In this document: piece after piece, positions 48,251 to 56,214 of the stretch | How positions within the stretch are numbered: position 1 is the first letter of the stretch | Layout: every line of letters starts with the position of its first letter | NCBI RefSeq assembly: GCF_000012725.1 | Contig: NC_007406.1 | Location: 2,198,001-2,262,000 of the forward strand | Direction of reading: 5' to 3' | Source: Nitrobacter winogradskyi Nb-255 | GTDB taxonomy: Bacteria; Pseudomonadota; Alphaproteobacteria; Rhizobiales; Xanthobacteraceae | Length of the DNA stretch: 64,000 nucleotides | Program-made: the position numbers and the translations under genes | The notes under the pieces: generated by a model | What the model was told of the DNA's origin: nothing | The model's input: the letters and a program-made list of their open reading frames with translations, nothing else | Databases searched by the model: none

Positions 48251-48336
48251 GGGGGAGTGTCCCGAGTGGCAAAGGGAGCTGACTGTAAATCAGCCGCCTC
48301 ATGGCTTCGCAGGTTCGAGTCCTGCCTCCCCCACCA
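48251..48336 (+). tRNA. tRNA-Tyr(GTA)
   Basis: Class II tRNA of 86 bases: acceptor GGGGGAG / CTCCCCC, anticodon loop with GTA (GACTGTAAATC), long variable arm (GCCGCCTCATGGCTTCGC) and T arm AGGTTCGAGTCCTG; discriminator A and an encoded CCA. A decayed copy lies at 52959-53053. Confidence 0.96.
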
Positions 48337-48748
48337 ATTATTTCAACCACTTACAGTAGAGATCAGCCCGCCTTCGAAGTGAGCCTTTCGCTTTGCGGTA
48401 TGGCCTGTGTATGAGCGTTCGTCCGCCATCGTCCGGGTTTATCCGTGGAGTGCATTCTGGAGAGTTCAAATAGAACTCAGCCTCTTCGGATTAGCGTTAG
48501 AGAAAGCATCCGATCGTTCGAGACATCGCGCATGGCGTGACATTGGTCAGAGCTCAATATGGCGTTCTCATAACCTACCCCTCGCGGAACCTTCACAACC
48601 GCGCAAACCGTCCGCTCTGTGCACTTTTGGACAGACATCAGGAGTTTGAATGTGCGTTACTGTGTCTGCATTGCGCGGCACATGGCTTTCTATCGACGAT
48701 GAGAACGCGAGTTGCGCTCCAGCCTCCCTCAAATGGAAGGATCGCGGC
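48337..48748. other. Intergenic stretch after tRNA-Tyr
   Basis: About 410 bases. Nothing recognised: no tRNA-derived repeat, no integrase fragment, and the open frames are weak. Confidence 0.4.
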
Positions 48749-48934
48749 ATGGGCCAGACTGTCCAACGTAAGAACTGTCCTGTCTGCAAGAAACTGCTGG
48801 CCATGGCCTTGCCGTCAAACGGAGCCGGGCCGCGAATTCCGCGGTGCATCGAATGCGACTCCTTGGTCGACGCAAGAACCATGAGATGGATCAACAGCAG
48901 TCTGATGCCGCCGACGGATACCGATTCTTCGTAG
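48749..48934 (+). CDS. Small two-CxxC (zinc-ribbon-like) protein
   Basis: 61 aa. MGQTVQRKNCPVCKKLLAMA and PRIPRCIECDSLVDARTMRW place two CxxC pairs (CPVC, CIEC) 20 residues apart, the spacing of a zinc ribbon. A GGAAGGA site precedes the ATG. Function unknown. It overlaps the 3' end of the convergent HTH gene. Confidence 0.55.
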   Translation: MGQTVQRKNCPVCKKLLAMALPSNGAGPRIPRCIECDSLVDARTMRWINSSLMPPTDTDSS

Positions 48935-49094
48935 ATGATGCCGCGCGTCGTCTCAGGATCGTCAGCCGACTGCTGACCGAGCTTTCAGTCCGGCCGAGTT
49001 TCTTGGCGATTGCCGCCGTACCTACGCCCTGCTCCCTCAGCGCGATCAACCGTTCATCCTCGGTGGGGGCCCATCTTCGCGACGATTTCTGCAT
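48891..49094 (-). CDS. Small Myb/SANT-like HTH protein
   Basis: 67 aa. MQKSSRRWAPTEDERLIALR and EQGVGTAAIAKKLGRTESSV, SSRLTILRR resemble the short SANT-like helix-turn-helix proteins found in many copies in Bradyrhizobium-type genomes (W..TED..L..L...G.....IA..L.R....V..R...L). Probably DNA-binding. Start at 49094. Confidence 0.55.
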   Translation of the reverse strand: MQKSSRRWAPTEDERLIALREQGVGTAAIAKKLGRTESSVSSRLTILRRRAASSTKNRYPSAASDCC

Positions 49095-49218
49095 CACTGC
49101 ACAACGCCGCACCGGTGAATAGGTTCGCCGGCGCGTCAGCCACAGGCGAAATACTTCCGTGTGATCACGAAACAGGTTAGGTTTCGTGCCCCTTTCAACA
49201 AGGACCGAAGCGAAGCAC

Positions 49219-49518
49219 ATGAAAGACTTGAAGCTGTACCTGGATAAGCTTCTCGCCGATTCTGAACATTGCATCACGATCAGCAAGAGTACGCTCAACG
49301 ATAAAAAGCGCGAGGTCTTCGAGATGCTCGCAGCGACCTATCGCAAGCTCGCCAGCGACATTGAAACTGTCATGGCGACGAATGCGATTCTGGATGAGGA
49401 GCGAGACAAGAGACTGATCGGCCTCCTCGGTACAGATGACAACGCCGCCGACAGCATCACCGAGATCACCAAGCTCCTGGGACAAAAACCAGAGAAGCCT
49501 ACCCCGCCAGAAAAATGA
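49219..49518 (+). CDS. Hypothetical protein (99 aa), helical
   Basis: MKDLKLYLDKLLADSEHCIT, then KSTLNDKKREVFEMLAATYR and LDEERDKRLIGLLGTDDNAA. Charged, all-helical, cytoplasmic, with a Pro-rich end KPEKPTPPEK. No family recognised. The IS630 copy begins 16 bases after the stop. Confidence 0.65.
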   Translation: MKDLKLYLDKLLADSEHCITISKSTLNDKKREVFEMLAATYRKLASDIETVMATNAILDEERDKRLIGLLGTDDNAADSITEITKLLGQKPEKPTPPEK

Positions 49519-49624
49519 ACGTGTCCTTCAACTAGAGCGGGATGGGTTTATTTTGAATCGATTGAGATTCCCAAATCAGAATTCATCTGATTCAACATGC
49601 TGACTGGGAAGGAGGCCAGCATGG

Positions 49625-49975
49625 ATGGGACGAGCCTATTCGAACGACCTTCGTGAGCGGGTAGTGCGTGCTGTCGTTAAAGGCGGCCTGTCGCGGCATC
49701 AGGCTGCGGCCCAGTTTGGGGTGGGCATCAGCACGGCGATCAACTGGGTACAACGCTTCCACGAGACCGGCAGCGTCGCGCCAAGCCAGATCGGCGGCTA
49801 TAGGCCAAAGAAGATTGCGGGGCCGCACCGCGAATGGCTGCTGCAACGGTGCCGAAAGGACTTTACCGTGCGCGGGCTGGTGGCCGAACTTGCCGAGCGT
49901 GGCCTTAAGGTCGATTACCGCACGATGTGGGAGTTCGTTCACGCTGTGAAGCTCAGTTACAAAAAAAGACGCTGA
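49625..49975 (+). CDS. IS630 transposase, DNA-binding part (orf1)
   Basis: Same 116-aa product as the copy at 22602-22952. The A7G slippery run is at 49961-49968, seven bases before the stop. Confidence 0.88.
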   Translation: MGRAYSNDLRERVVRAVVKGGLSRHQAAAQFGVGISTAINWVQRFHETGSVAPSQIGGYRPKKIAGPHREWLLQRCRKDFTVRGLVAELAERGLKVDYRTMWEFVHAVKLSYKKRR

Positions 49976-50568
49976 TTGCTGCAGAGCAGGATCGTCCCGA
50001 TGTCGCCCGTCGGCGAGCGCAATGGACCAAGTATCGAGATCGGATTGATCCCACTCGGCTGGTGTTCATCGATGAGACCTGGACCAAAACCAATATGGCG
50101 CCGCTGCGGGGCTGGGCGCCGCGCGGTCAACGCATCAGAGCCAAGGTGCCGCATGGCCGCTGGCAGACCATGACCTTTATGGCCGCTCTGCGCCACGATC
50201 GCATCACCGCGCCGTGGTTCATCGAGGGGCCGATCAACGGCGAAGCCTTCCTTCTCTACATCGAGAAGGTTCTGGTCCCGACCCTGCGGCACGGCGACAT
50301 CGTCATTATGGACAACCTCGGCTCGCACAAGGCCAGCGCCGTGCGTCGCGTCATCCGTGCCGCCGGTGCCCGGCTCTTCTACCTGCCGAAATACTCGCCT
50401 GATCTGAACCCGATCGAGCAGTTCTTTGCCAAGTTCAAACACTGGCTACGCAAAGCCGCGCAGCGAACCACCGAGGCCGTCTACAATGCTATCGCTCCGA
50501 TCCTCGAAACCGTTGCACCGGCTGAATGCGCCAACTACTTCGTCAATGCAGGATACAACCAAATCTAA
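49927..50568 (+). CDS. IS630 transposase, catalytic part (orf2)
   Basis: Same 213-aa frame as at 22009-22650, with the DDE residues in FIDETWTKTN, IMDNLGSHKA and SPDLNPIEQFF. Likely made as an orf1-orf2 fusion by -1 frameshifting. Confidence 0.85.
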   Translation: MGVRSRCEAQLQKKTLIAAEQDRPDVARRRAQWTKYRDRIDPTRLVFIDETWTKTNMAPLRGWAPRGQRIRAKVPHGRWQTMTFMAALRHDRITAPWFIEGPINGEAFLLYIEKVLVPTLRHGDIVIMDNLGSHKASAVRRVIRAAGARLFYLPKYSPDLNPIEQFFAKFKHWLRKAAQRTTEAVYNAIAPILETVAPAECANYFVNAGYNQI

Positions 50569-50826
50569 ACTCATCATGCTCTAGAACCCGCGCCGGAGCG
50601 GAGAACACGACGGCAGGATTTCTCCGCTCCGGTCGAAAAGGCCGTCGTATCTACGGGGACGCCTTTTCCGGAACGTCCTATCATCGTAGCCGCAACGGCG
50701 GCTGTAAAACATTGCGGCTCAACCACACATCCGTGATCCAGGAACGCGCCCTGCCCCAGCGCATTGGCCTCAAACGGACCGATCTCCGAGTTGGTCCGCG
50801 TGAACCTGAAAAATGAGGAGGTCAGC

Positions 50827-50955
50827 ATGGATGAAGACAGTGATGCCCGAATGCCTCAGGACCCGACCAGCAGGCTGTTCCTTTTCGCGGGCGGCTTCGG
50901 ACTTGTGGCGGCTCTCGTGGGGTCCGGGCTTATCGTAGCGGCGGCTAGCTTCTAG
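50827..50955 (+). CDS. Small membrane protein (42 aa)
   Basis: MDEDSDARMPQDPTSRLFLF then AGGFGLVAALVGSGLIVAAA. Acidic N-terminus, one membrane helix. A GAGGAGG site is seven bases before the ATG. The TAG stop is the TAG of the palindromic repeat that starts at 50953. No family recognised. Confidence 0.6.
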   Translation: MDEDSDARMPQDPTSRLFLFAGGFGLVAALVGSGLIVAAASF

Positions 50956-51058
50956 AGCATGATCCCGAAAAGTGGAAACCGGTTTCGGATAAGATCCTGC
51001 TCGACAGAAAGACAAGCGACGAGTCTGATTCAACTTCAACGCAGTTGAAACAGACTCC
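50953..51058. repeat. Type-2 repeat with TCAAC/GTTGA module
   Basis: TAGAGCATGATCCCGAAAAG, TGGAAACCGGTTTCGGATAA, GATCCTGCTC, then GAGTCTGATTCAACTTCAAC and GCAGTTGAAACAGACTC. Same two modules as 2797-2896 and 28215-28337. Confidence 0.82.
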
Positions 51059-51078
51059 AGCTCTCAACAAGTCGCGTT

Positions 51079-51108
51079 GGCTATAGTAGCAGCGGCTATA
51101 GTAGCAGC
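51079..51108. repeat. 15-bp tandem duplication
   Basis: GGCTATAGTAGCAGC occurs twice in direct succession (51079-51093, 51094-51108). No gene overlaps it. Confidence 0.85.
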
Positions 51109-51302
51109 GCTTTGGTGAAATCACACTTTTACGTACGCGCGGCGGAACCCTGTTCGCCGGCGGCGTCGGCTAATACGCTGGCGTGCCGAAATTCGATAAA
51201 AGTTCAAGCAAACTATTCCCTCTTCCTATCAGACACTCAGACCAGGCTGACAGCCTCTGATTAGAAAAGGGTCCGCAGCATTCGCGGTTGAACTCAAGCT
51301 CA

Positions 51303-51527
51303 TCAATGAAGCTGAACGTGAACCGCCGCCCGCTGTTCGTGGGGCATGTCATGGGGGCCGAGCCCGTTCGTGACATACACGAGGCTGGCCATCAGCAAGA
51401 TAACAGAGCACGCTATAGCCCAACCGGCAGGGTTGTTGTTCCGTGCCTTGGGAAGACTGTTATCGTTCGAGACAAGGTTATCGTTCGGGAACAGGTTGTT
51501 ATCCAGGACCAGCAATGCGCCCTCCAT
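51303..51527 (-). CDS. Small single-pass membrane protein (74 aa)
   Basis: MEGALLVLDNNLFPNDNLVS, an Asn-rich segment, then one membrane helix (AIACSVILLMASLVYVTNGL) and a His-containing tail GPHDMPHEQRAAVHVQLH. Looks like the many small membrane proteins of this order; start uncertain. The neighbouring region 51528-51924 (397 bases) holds only the regulator promoter and open frames I do not believe. Confidence 0.5.
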   Translation of the reverse strand: MEGALLVLDNNLFPNDNLVSNDNSLPKARNNNPAGWAIACSVILLMASLVYVTNGLGPHDMPHEQRAAVHVQLH

Positions 51528-51924
51528 GGCGGCTTAAGCTTCATTTAGCGGCGAGAAACCTCTGTGCGCGTCCGCAGGCGGCCTAACCGGCGCGTCCTAG
51601 CCATCAAGGGGAACCCGAAAGTTTCGCAGTCGCTCCGCTATGAAAGCTGAACAAACAGATAACAGGGCTTCGATCTCCCGCGCAGTGCAAAATCGGCATA
51701 CCTGCGATACGACTGCGGCATAACGCAGCAGCGCAAATGATCGTTCCTATCCCTTGCGGCGGTGACCTGGCGAACTCCAAGAGTGCGTTGCGCAACAATT
51801 CGGGCCGACTTTGCGCGATCACAAAGACAGGAAGATTTGCGGGATGCAGGCTCCGATCGATGGAACCGCCAGTTCGTCGAAAAAGCGGTTTCCCGGCATA
51901 CGGTTAACCTCAAGCTGGAGCGAT

Positions 51925-52650
51925 ATGAGCACGTCCCGGAAGGACATCCATAACTCCGATGTGCCGAAGCTCTGTCAGAGTTGTGAGGTACGACACAAAG
52001 GCATGTGCGGCGCGCTCAACGCCAATGAGTTAGTGGATTTTGCCAAGCATACGCGTGTCGTGAAGGTATCCGCCGGCGATGTTCTCCTGCAGGAACAGGG
52101 ATCGATCAGGGCCTACGCGAATGTCATGCGCGGTGTGCTCAAGCTGACCAAGACAATGGCCGATGGCCGCCAACAGATCGTCGGACTTCAATTCGCACCC
52201 GATTTTGTCGGACGTCTCCATCAAGACGAGAGCCCTGTCCGCGTCGAAGCCTGTTCAGGCGTTGAGGTCTGCAGCATAACCAGAAACGCGCTGCGGAAGA
52301 TGCTCGAAAAAAATCCGGCCCTCGAAACCAAGCTGCTTCACCAGGCCCTGCGCGAGGTCGATCAGGGTCGCGAGTGGATGCTGGCGCTGGGACGAAAGAC
52401 GGCGCGTGAAAAGGTGGCCAGCTTTCTGATGATGATGGTTCGGCAGATCGATCCGTTTTCAAGAGGGAACGCCGCCACGGCTTTCGATCTTCCGCTTACG
52501 CGAGCGGAAATGGGCGACTTTCTCGGTTTGACGATTGGAACCGTTTCGCGCGAACTCACGCGACTGCGGCGAGTCGGGGTGATCAGGATTTCCTCTCACC
52601 GTCACATCGATGTTCTGAATCTAGAAGCGCTTCGGCAATCCGCCGGTTAA
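51925..52650 (+). CDS. FNR-type transcription regulator with cysteine cluster
   Basis: 241 aa, Crp/Fnr family. N-terminal Cys 17, 20 and 28 (LCQSCEVRHKGMC, a C-x2-C-x7-C spacing) and Cys 110 and 116 in VEACSGVEVCSIT could bind an oxygen-sensing [4Fe-4S] cluster, as in FnrN/FnrL. cNMP-like barrel, long dimer helix, then the HTH (LPLTRAEMGDFLGLTIGTVS, SRELTRL) with the E..SR recognition residues of FNR. It should activate genes under low oxygen, an expected need of a nitrite oxidiser; targets not identified here. Confidence 0.92.
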   Translation: MSTSRKDIHNSDVPKLCQSCEVRHKGMCGALNANELVDFAKHTRVVKVSAGDVLLQEQGSIRAYANVMRGVLKLTKTMADGRQQIVGLQFAPDFVGRLHQDESPVRVEACSGVEVCSITRNALRKMLEKNPALETKLLHQALREVDQGREWMLALGRKTAREKVASFLMMMVRQIDPFSRGNAATAFDLPLTRAEMGDFLGLTIGTVSRELTRLRRVGVIRISSHRHIDVLNLEALRQSAG

Positions 52651-52677
52651 ACGGCACAATCCTCGCACGGGCGCTTT

Positions 52678-52787
52678 CTAGAGCCTTTTCGCTTCTGATG
52701 TAATCAGAAGCGAGGCTCTATATTGTTGTTTTGACGCGTTTTCTTCACGCGAACAGGTCATCCACTTCGCTTGAAAAACGCTCTAAA
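52678..52787. repeat. Composite palindromic repeat
   Basis: CTTCTGATGTAATCAGAAG palindrome followed by a type-1 element (TTGACGCGTTTTCTTCACGC..CTTCGCTTGAAAAACGCTCT). Two bases extra in the second arm. Lies after the FNR-type gene. Confidence 0.8.
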
Positions 52788-53110
52788 AACCCAGGCTCAA
52801 ATCGGCAGGCAATGTCGGCGGTCAACGACGTCTTCGCCCCGCGCTACTCTACGTTCCGTTTCCGGGTTACGGAGAGAAGAAGCCATAGGGTACGAAGATG
52901 CCGTCACTACAAACGCTGGCTCATCCATAACCAACTGAATGCAAAAATAACCTCAAACAGGCGAGTGACGGATGGCGACGGATATCCGGTTATGATAGCC
53001 GTCTGGAGATAAGACGCCTCACAGCTTCGCAGGTTTCTCCGGCCTCCACTATTTCAGATCTCCAAGTTTACGATTCTCGATAGATTCCGCACCGTCCGAG
53101 ACACGCCTAC
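52788..53110. other. Non-coding stretch with tRNA remnant upstream of rlmB
   Basis: About 320 bases with a decayed tRNA-Tyr (52959-53053) and nothing else. The rlmB promoter should be near 53050-53100. Confidence 0.45.
52959..53053 (+). pseudogene. Decayed tRNA-Tyr copy
   Basis: Aligned to the intact gene at 48251: GGCGAGTGACGGATGGCGAC matches its 5' half; an extra piece of about 12 bases follows; then GTCTGGAGATAAGACGCCTC matches the anticodon arm and variable arm at 15 of 20 positions, CTTCGCAGGTT is identical, and GCCTCC..CTATTTCA matches the acceptor end and the first bases beyond the gene. It cannot fold as a tRNA (GTA is lost). Directly upstream of rlmB. Confidence 0.65.
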
Positions 53111-53962
53111 ATGAGCGATCGTGATCGAGAGCCGCGATTCCGGCGGGCTTCACGCCCGCGGAGCGACATTCACACCAAGGAGGCCGGAGGCCGGAACCAT
53201 CAGCCAAAGCGTGGCTCGGCGCGGAAGGCTCGCGAGACCAGCCCCGATGGTCCGGCGGTGCTCTACGGCTGGCATACGGTGACAGCCGCGCTGGCCAATC
53301 CTCGCCGCCGCATCCGAAAACTGCTCGTCACGGAAAACGCCGCGCGACGGCTCACGCATGAGAATATCGACACCCCGATCACGCCCGAGATCGTCCGGCC
53401 GAGTGCGATCGACCAGCGCCTCGGCCCCGACGCGGTGCATCAGGGACTGCTCGCCGAAGCTGATCCCCTGCCCTCGCCCGATATCGAGACGCTGACGCAG
53501 GAAGGCATCGTGCTGGTGCTCGACCAGATTACGGATCCGCACAATGTCGGCGCGATCATGCGATCGGCCGCGGCTTTTTCGGTGAAGGCGATCGTCACCA
53601 CAGCACGCCACAGTCCCGAGGCCACCGGCGTGCTCGCGAAGTCCGCCTCCGGCGCGCTGGAGATCGTGCCGCTGGTGCTGGTGCAGAATCTGGCGCGAGC
53701 GCTGGCCGGGCTGAACGACCGCGGCTTCATGACGGTCGGCCTCGACAGCGCCGGCAGCGAAAATCTCGCCGCCGTCCCGTTGCGGGAGCCATTGGCTCTG
53801 GTGCTGGGCGCCGAAGGCAAAGGTCTACGGCAATTGACGCGCGACACATGCAGCGCGGTTGCGCGCCTCGACATGCCCGGCCACATCAAGAGCCTGAACG
53901 TCTCGAACGCCGCGGTGCTGGCGCTTTATATCGGCGCCAGCCGTCTCGGCCTCATGCACTGA
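53111..53962 (+). CDS. rlmB: TrmH/RlmB-family 23S rRNA 2'-O-methyltransferase
   Basis: 283 aa SPOUT methyltransferase. Basic N-terminus, a substrate-binding domain (VLYGWHTVTAALANPRRRIR), then the trefoil-knot SAM domain with the three SpoU motifs: LDQITDPHNVGAIMRSAAAF, LALVLGAEGKGLRQLTRDTC and MPGHIKSLNVSNAAVLALYI. It modifies 23S rRNA (G2251 in E. coli). ATG at 53111. Confidence 0.93.
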   Translation: MSDRDREPRFRRASRPRSDIHTKEAGGRNHQPKRGSARKARETSPDGPAVLYGWHTVTAALANPRRRIRKLLVTENAARRLTHENIDTPITPEIVRPSAIDQRLGPDAVHQGLLAEADPLPSPDIETLTQEGIVLVLDQITDPHNVGAIMRSAAAFSVKAIVTTARHSPEATGVLAKSASGALEIVPLVLVQNLARALAGLNDRGFMTVGLDSAGSENLAAVPLREPLALVLGAEGKGLRQLTRDTCSAVARLDMPGHIKSLNVSNAAVLALYIGASRLGLMH

Positions 53963-54020
53963 CGGCGCGACGCCAGATCACATCGGACATCGCAAGCGTT
54001 TCATTCATCGGGCGCGCCGG

Positions 54021-54581
54021 TCAGTCGTGGCGATACTGCACGGCATGACGGTAGCCATGATGATGATCCGATCCGTAGATCACACGCGGAAGGGCGGCGC
54101 GATGGCCATCGCGTGAAGCATGGCCGTAACGCAGATGACGGCGACTATGCGGGTGGACGCCCTGCCGGTTCCGATTCCAGCGATAGCTATATATGACCGG
54201 TCCGGCCGCCGGCGCGCCATCATAATAGTGGTGCATGGCGTGGGCGTAACGGCCGCCGTCATAGGGATAGTAATAGGGACGGCTGTAGGCGTTCCATCCG
54301 GCGACGGCGCTTTCCTGATAGGTCGGCACCGGCGCGAAGTTGCCGGGACCACTGAAGGCCGGCCCCTGATTGACATAGTAGTATTGCGTCGGAGAAGGCA
54401 GGTGCTCATAGCTGGCGAAGCCGGCGCCGTAATAGCCGGGACCATAACCCCATGCGCAGGAGCCATACGAGAGACATGAAGCGCATCCGCCCGTGTACCA
54501 CCCTCCGCATGCCATCGCGGGCGCGACGCTTGCGGCCACCATGGCCGCAGCCGCGACCAGTCCGGAAACCATCTGACGCAT
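54021..54581 (-). CDS. Exported Tyr/Gly/His-rich protein
   Basis: 186 aa. Signal peptide MRQMVSGLVAAAAMVAASVA, then Cys-rich ACGGWYTGGCASCLSYGSCA, many Tyr and Gly, and a His/Arg-rich C-terminus (HSRRHLRYGHASRDGHRAAL). Low complexity, probably a surface or wall protein. No known domain. Confidence 0.65.
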   Translation of the reverse strand: MRQMVSGLVAAAAMVAASVAPAMACGGWYTGGCASCLSYGSCAWGYGPGYYGAGFASYEHLPSPTQYYYVNQGPAFSGPGNFAPVPTYQESAVAGWNAYSRPYYYPYDGGRYAHAMHHYYDGAPAAGPVIYSYRWNRNRQGVHPHSRRHLRYGHASRDGHRAALPRVIYGSDHHHGYRHAVQYRHD

Positions 54582-54624
54582 GACTCTCTCCTGCTGTTTT
54601 TCTGTTCTGTTTTTGCCGTGGATC

Positions 54625-55074
54625 TCAACGAACGCCGGGAGGTAAACCCGACGGCCCGATCCGGGGCGCGAGGATCACCGGAGGCGGCATCTGCGGGATG
54701 TCGGATTGCGCAGGCGTCGGGTTGGAACGGGCCGACCACGACTGATGAAAACTTTCGGCGCGCCGCGGCGGTTTGCGATTGGGCGGCGGCTCGATTTCGA
54801 GGCGGCCATAGCCGGGCGAGCGGCCAAGGCTCGGATAGTAATGACCGACATACGGGTCGTCATCGACGTAGCGTCCGCCATACACCGTGGGCCGCGGTTG
54901 CATCCTCCTGCCAAGCCCCCAGTCGCCCTCGACCACGGCATAGGATGCGTCGACACCGTTGATGATGACGGGAACGCCGGGACGTCCGGGAATTACAATC
55001 ACCGGACCGCTGCCGGCCACCGCCGTCAACGAGGTTCCGATCAGAACAGCCAGCACTAATCCGATGCGCATCAC
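54625..55074 (-). CDS. Exported Pro/Gly-rich protein
   Basis: 149 aa. Signal peptide MMRIGLVLAVLIGTSLTAVA, then GPVIVIPGRPGVPVIINGVD, ASYAVVEGDWGLGRR, a proline-rich tail (PPPVILAPRIGPSGLPPGVR). Family not recognised; likely periplasmic. Same direction as the gene at 54021, 43 bases upstream of it, so perhaps one unit. Confidence 0.68.
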   Translation of the reverse strand: MMRIGLVLAVLIGTSLTAVAGSGPVIVIPGRPGVPVIINGVDASYAVVEGDWGLGRRMQPRPTVYGGRYVDDDPYVGHYYPSLGRSPGYGRLEIEPPPNRKPPRRAESFHQSWSARSNPTPAQSDIPQMPPPVILAPRIGPSGLPPGVR

Positions 55075-55208
55075 TGGATTCCCGGGTTACGGCAAATCCT
55101 AATCGAACCGACGCCGGCAAGAGTTAAGGCTGCCACCGAAACTTGCAGTAAGCCTAACGTGACGTGATGCGCGGGGGTTCAAATGCGAACGAACCTGCTG
55201 TCGAACCG

Positions 55209-55322
55209 TTAACGCGGGGTCCCGCGAGCCCCAGGCATTGACGATACCGACATGCCGCCATAAGCAGGCTTCGTGTACCCAGAGGCGCCAGTGATCCCGG
55301 GGCCCGCGCCGCTGTTGTCCAC
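55209..55322 (-). pseudogene. C-terminal remnant of an exported Gly-rich protein
   Basis: 37 codons reading DNSGAGPGITGASGYTKPAY then GGMSVSSMPGARGTPR and TAA. This resembles the C-terminal ends of small exported proteins (NPGTTGAS..GMS) common in this order. No start or signal peptide is present; a palindromic repeat sits just beyond the 5' end. Confidence 0.4.
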
Positions 55323-55344
55323 CCGTGTTTTGGTTTATCGTCTT

Positions 55345-55475
55345 GTCGCGGAGCGTTTCGAGCGAAGCATGTCCTCGGGCTTGAACCCTAAGGATAGATA
55401 CCGGTTCGCCACAAGAAAATGCGGTCCGAAAACAATTTCGGGAGCATGGTTCGATTCAACATGATCGGATCATGT
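55345..55475. repeat. Worn composite palindromic repeat
   Basis: GAGCGTTTCGAGCGAAGCAT, an extra piece, then GATACCGGTTCGCCACAAGA, AAATGCGGTCCGAAAACAAT and GAGCATGGTTCGATTCAACA, TGATCGGATCATG. Same modules as 12841-12946. Confidence 0.7.
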
Positions 55476-55550
55476 TCAAGAGCGGAGTGGAATGAGGAAA
55501 AGTGTGGCGCGGTCTTCCGCCCGCACCCCAGTTCTCTCAGAATATTGATA

Positions 55551-55604
55551 TGATCACGTTCATGATCGATTTTGGATCGATTCGATCCAAAATCATCATG
55601 ATCC
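55551..55604. repeat. Long perfect-core palindrome, copy 2
   Basis: TGATCACGTTCATGATCGAT, TTTGGATCGATTCGATCCAA, AATCATCATGATCC: same TTGGATCGAWTCGATCCAA core as 15752-15798. It ends two bases before tRNA-Thr and could be part of its promoter or processing region. Confidence 0.75.
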
Positions 55605-55606
55605 AG

Positions 55607-55681
55607 GCCGGCGTAGCACAGCGGTAGTGCAGCGGTTTTGTAAACCGAAGGTCGGGAGTTCGATCCTCTCCGCCGGCACCA
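55607..55681 (+). tRNA. tRNA-Thr(TGT)
   Basis: Acceptor GCCGGCG / CGCCGGC, D arm, anticodon loop TTTGTAA (TGT), T arm GGGAGTTCGATCCTCTC, discriminator A and encoded CCA. 75 bases. Confidence 0.94.
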
Positions 55682-56214
55682 TTTCCCCTCTCGCCGCGCC
55701 TCGCATGAGCGCGATCAGAGAACAGCATGTCTTCCACGGGGTCTCCGCCACCGGGCCGCAAGTCCAGAGCTTCCCTCTCCCGATACACCCGACCAGGATG
55801 AGGGGTGATGGCGTGAGCGAGGCGCTAGGTCGTTGCCGCCGCCGATATCAGGGTCGCCCAATGTCCCGTATGGATGGCAGCCTCGGCCGAAGCAGCGAAT
55901 GTCATGCGGCTGGTCGATTATCGGGACCGGCTGTTGCCTGGAGCATGTTCGCTTCTGATTGAATCAGAAGCGAAGCTCTCAATTGTTTTGACGCGTTTCC
56001 TTCACGCGAACCGGTACCCACGTCGCTCGAAAACGCTATAGAAGCGAGCCACACAATGATTCCGCCGGATGCAACGCCTTCCAGCGAGAAGGATAATGAC
56101 GACGCATGAGGCTAGAGCCGCCCGCCCTCTCGCAACCGGGGCAGCGCGGCCGTCCTGCTCTTTACCATGTCCGAACGAACATGCGCCGCTCCAGCGGTTG
56201 TGGCCGGAGGCGGC
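55682..56214. other. Intergenic stretch with a repeat
   Basis: About 530 bases. A frame from ATG at 55874 reads MAASAEAANVMRLVDYRDRL and then runs through the repeat to a TAG at 56041 (55 codons); the first 24 residues look protein-like, the rest is repeat-encoded. I do not call it a gene with confidence. Confidence 0.35.
55940..56042. repeat. Composite palindromic repeat
   Basis: GAGCATGTTCGCTTCTGATT / AATCAGAAGCGAAGCTCT then a type-1 element (TTGACGCGTTTCCTTCACGC, CGTCGCTCGAAAACGCTATA). Good copy. Confidence 0.82.

Larger units (their letters stand above)
49535..50581 (+). mobile_element. IS630-family insertion sequence, copy 2
   Basis: 1047 bp with TA on both sides (49533-49534 and 50582-50583). 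By eye identical to the copy in sugE, in the opposite orientation. No gene seems to be split here. Confidence 0.95.

Noticed and set aside
48337-52958. Integrative element between tRNA-Tyr and its remnant
   Set aside because: No integrase, relaxase or phage gene and no clean direct repeat, so only noted as a possibility.
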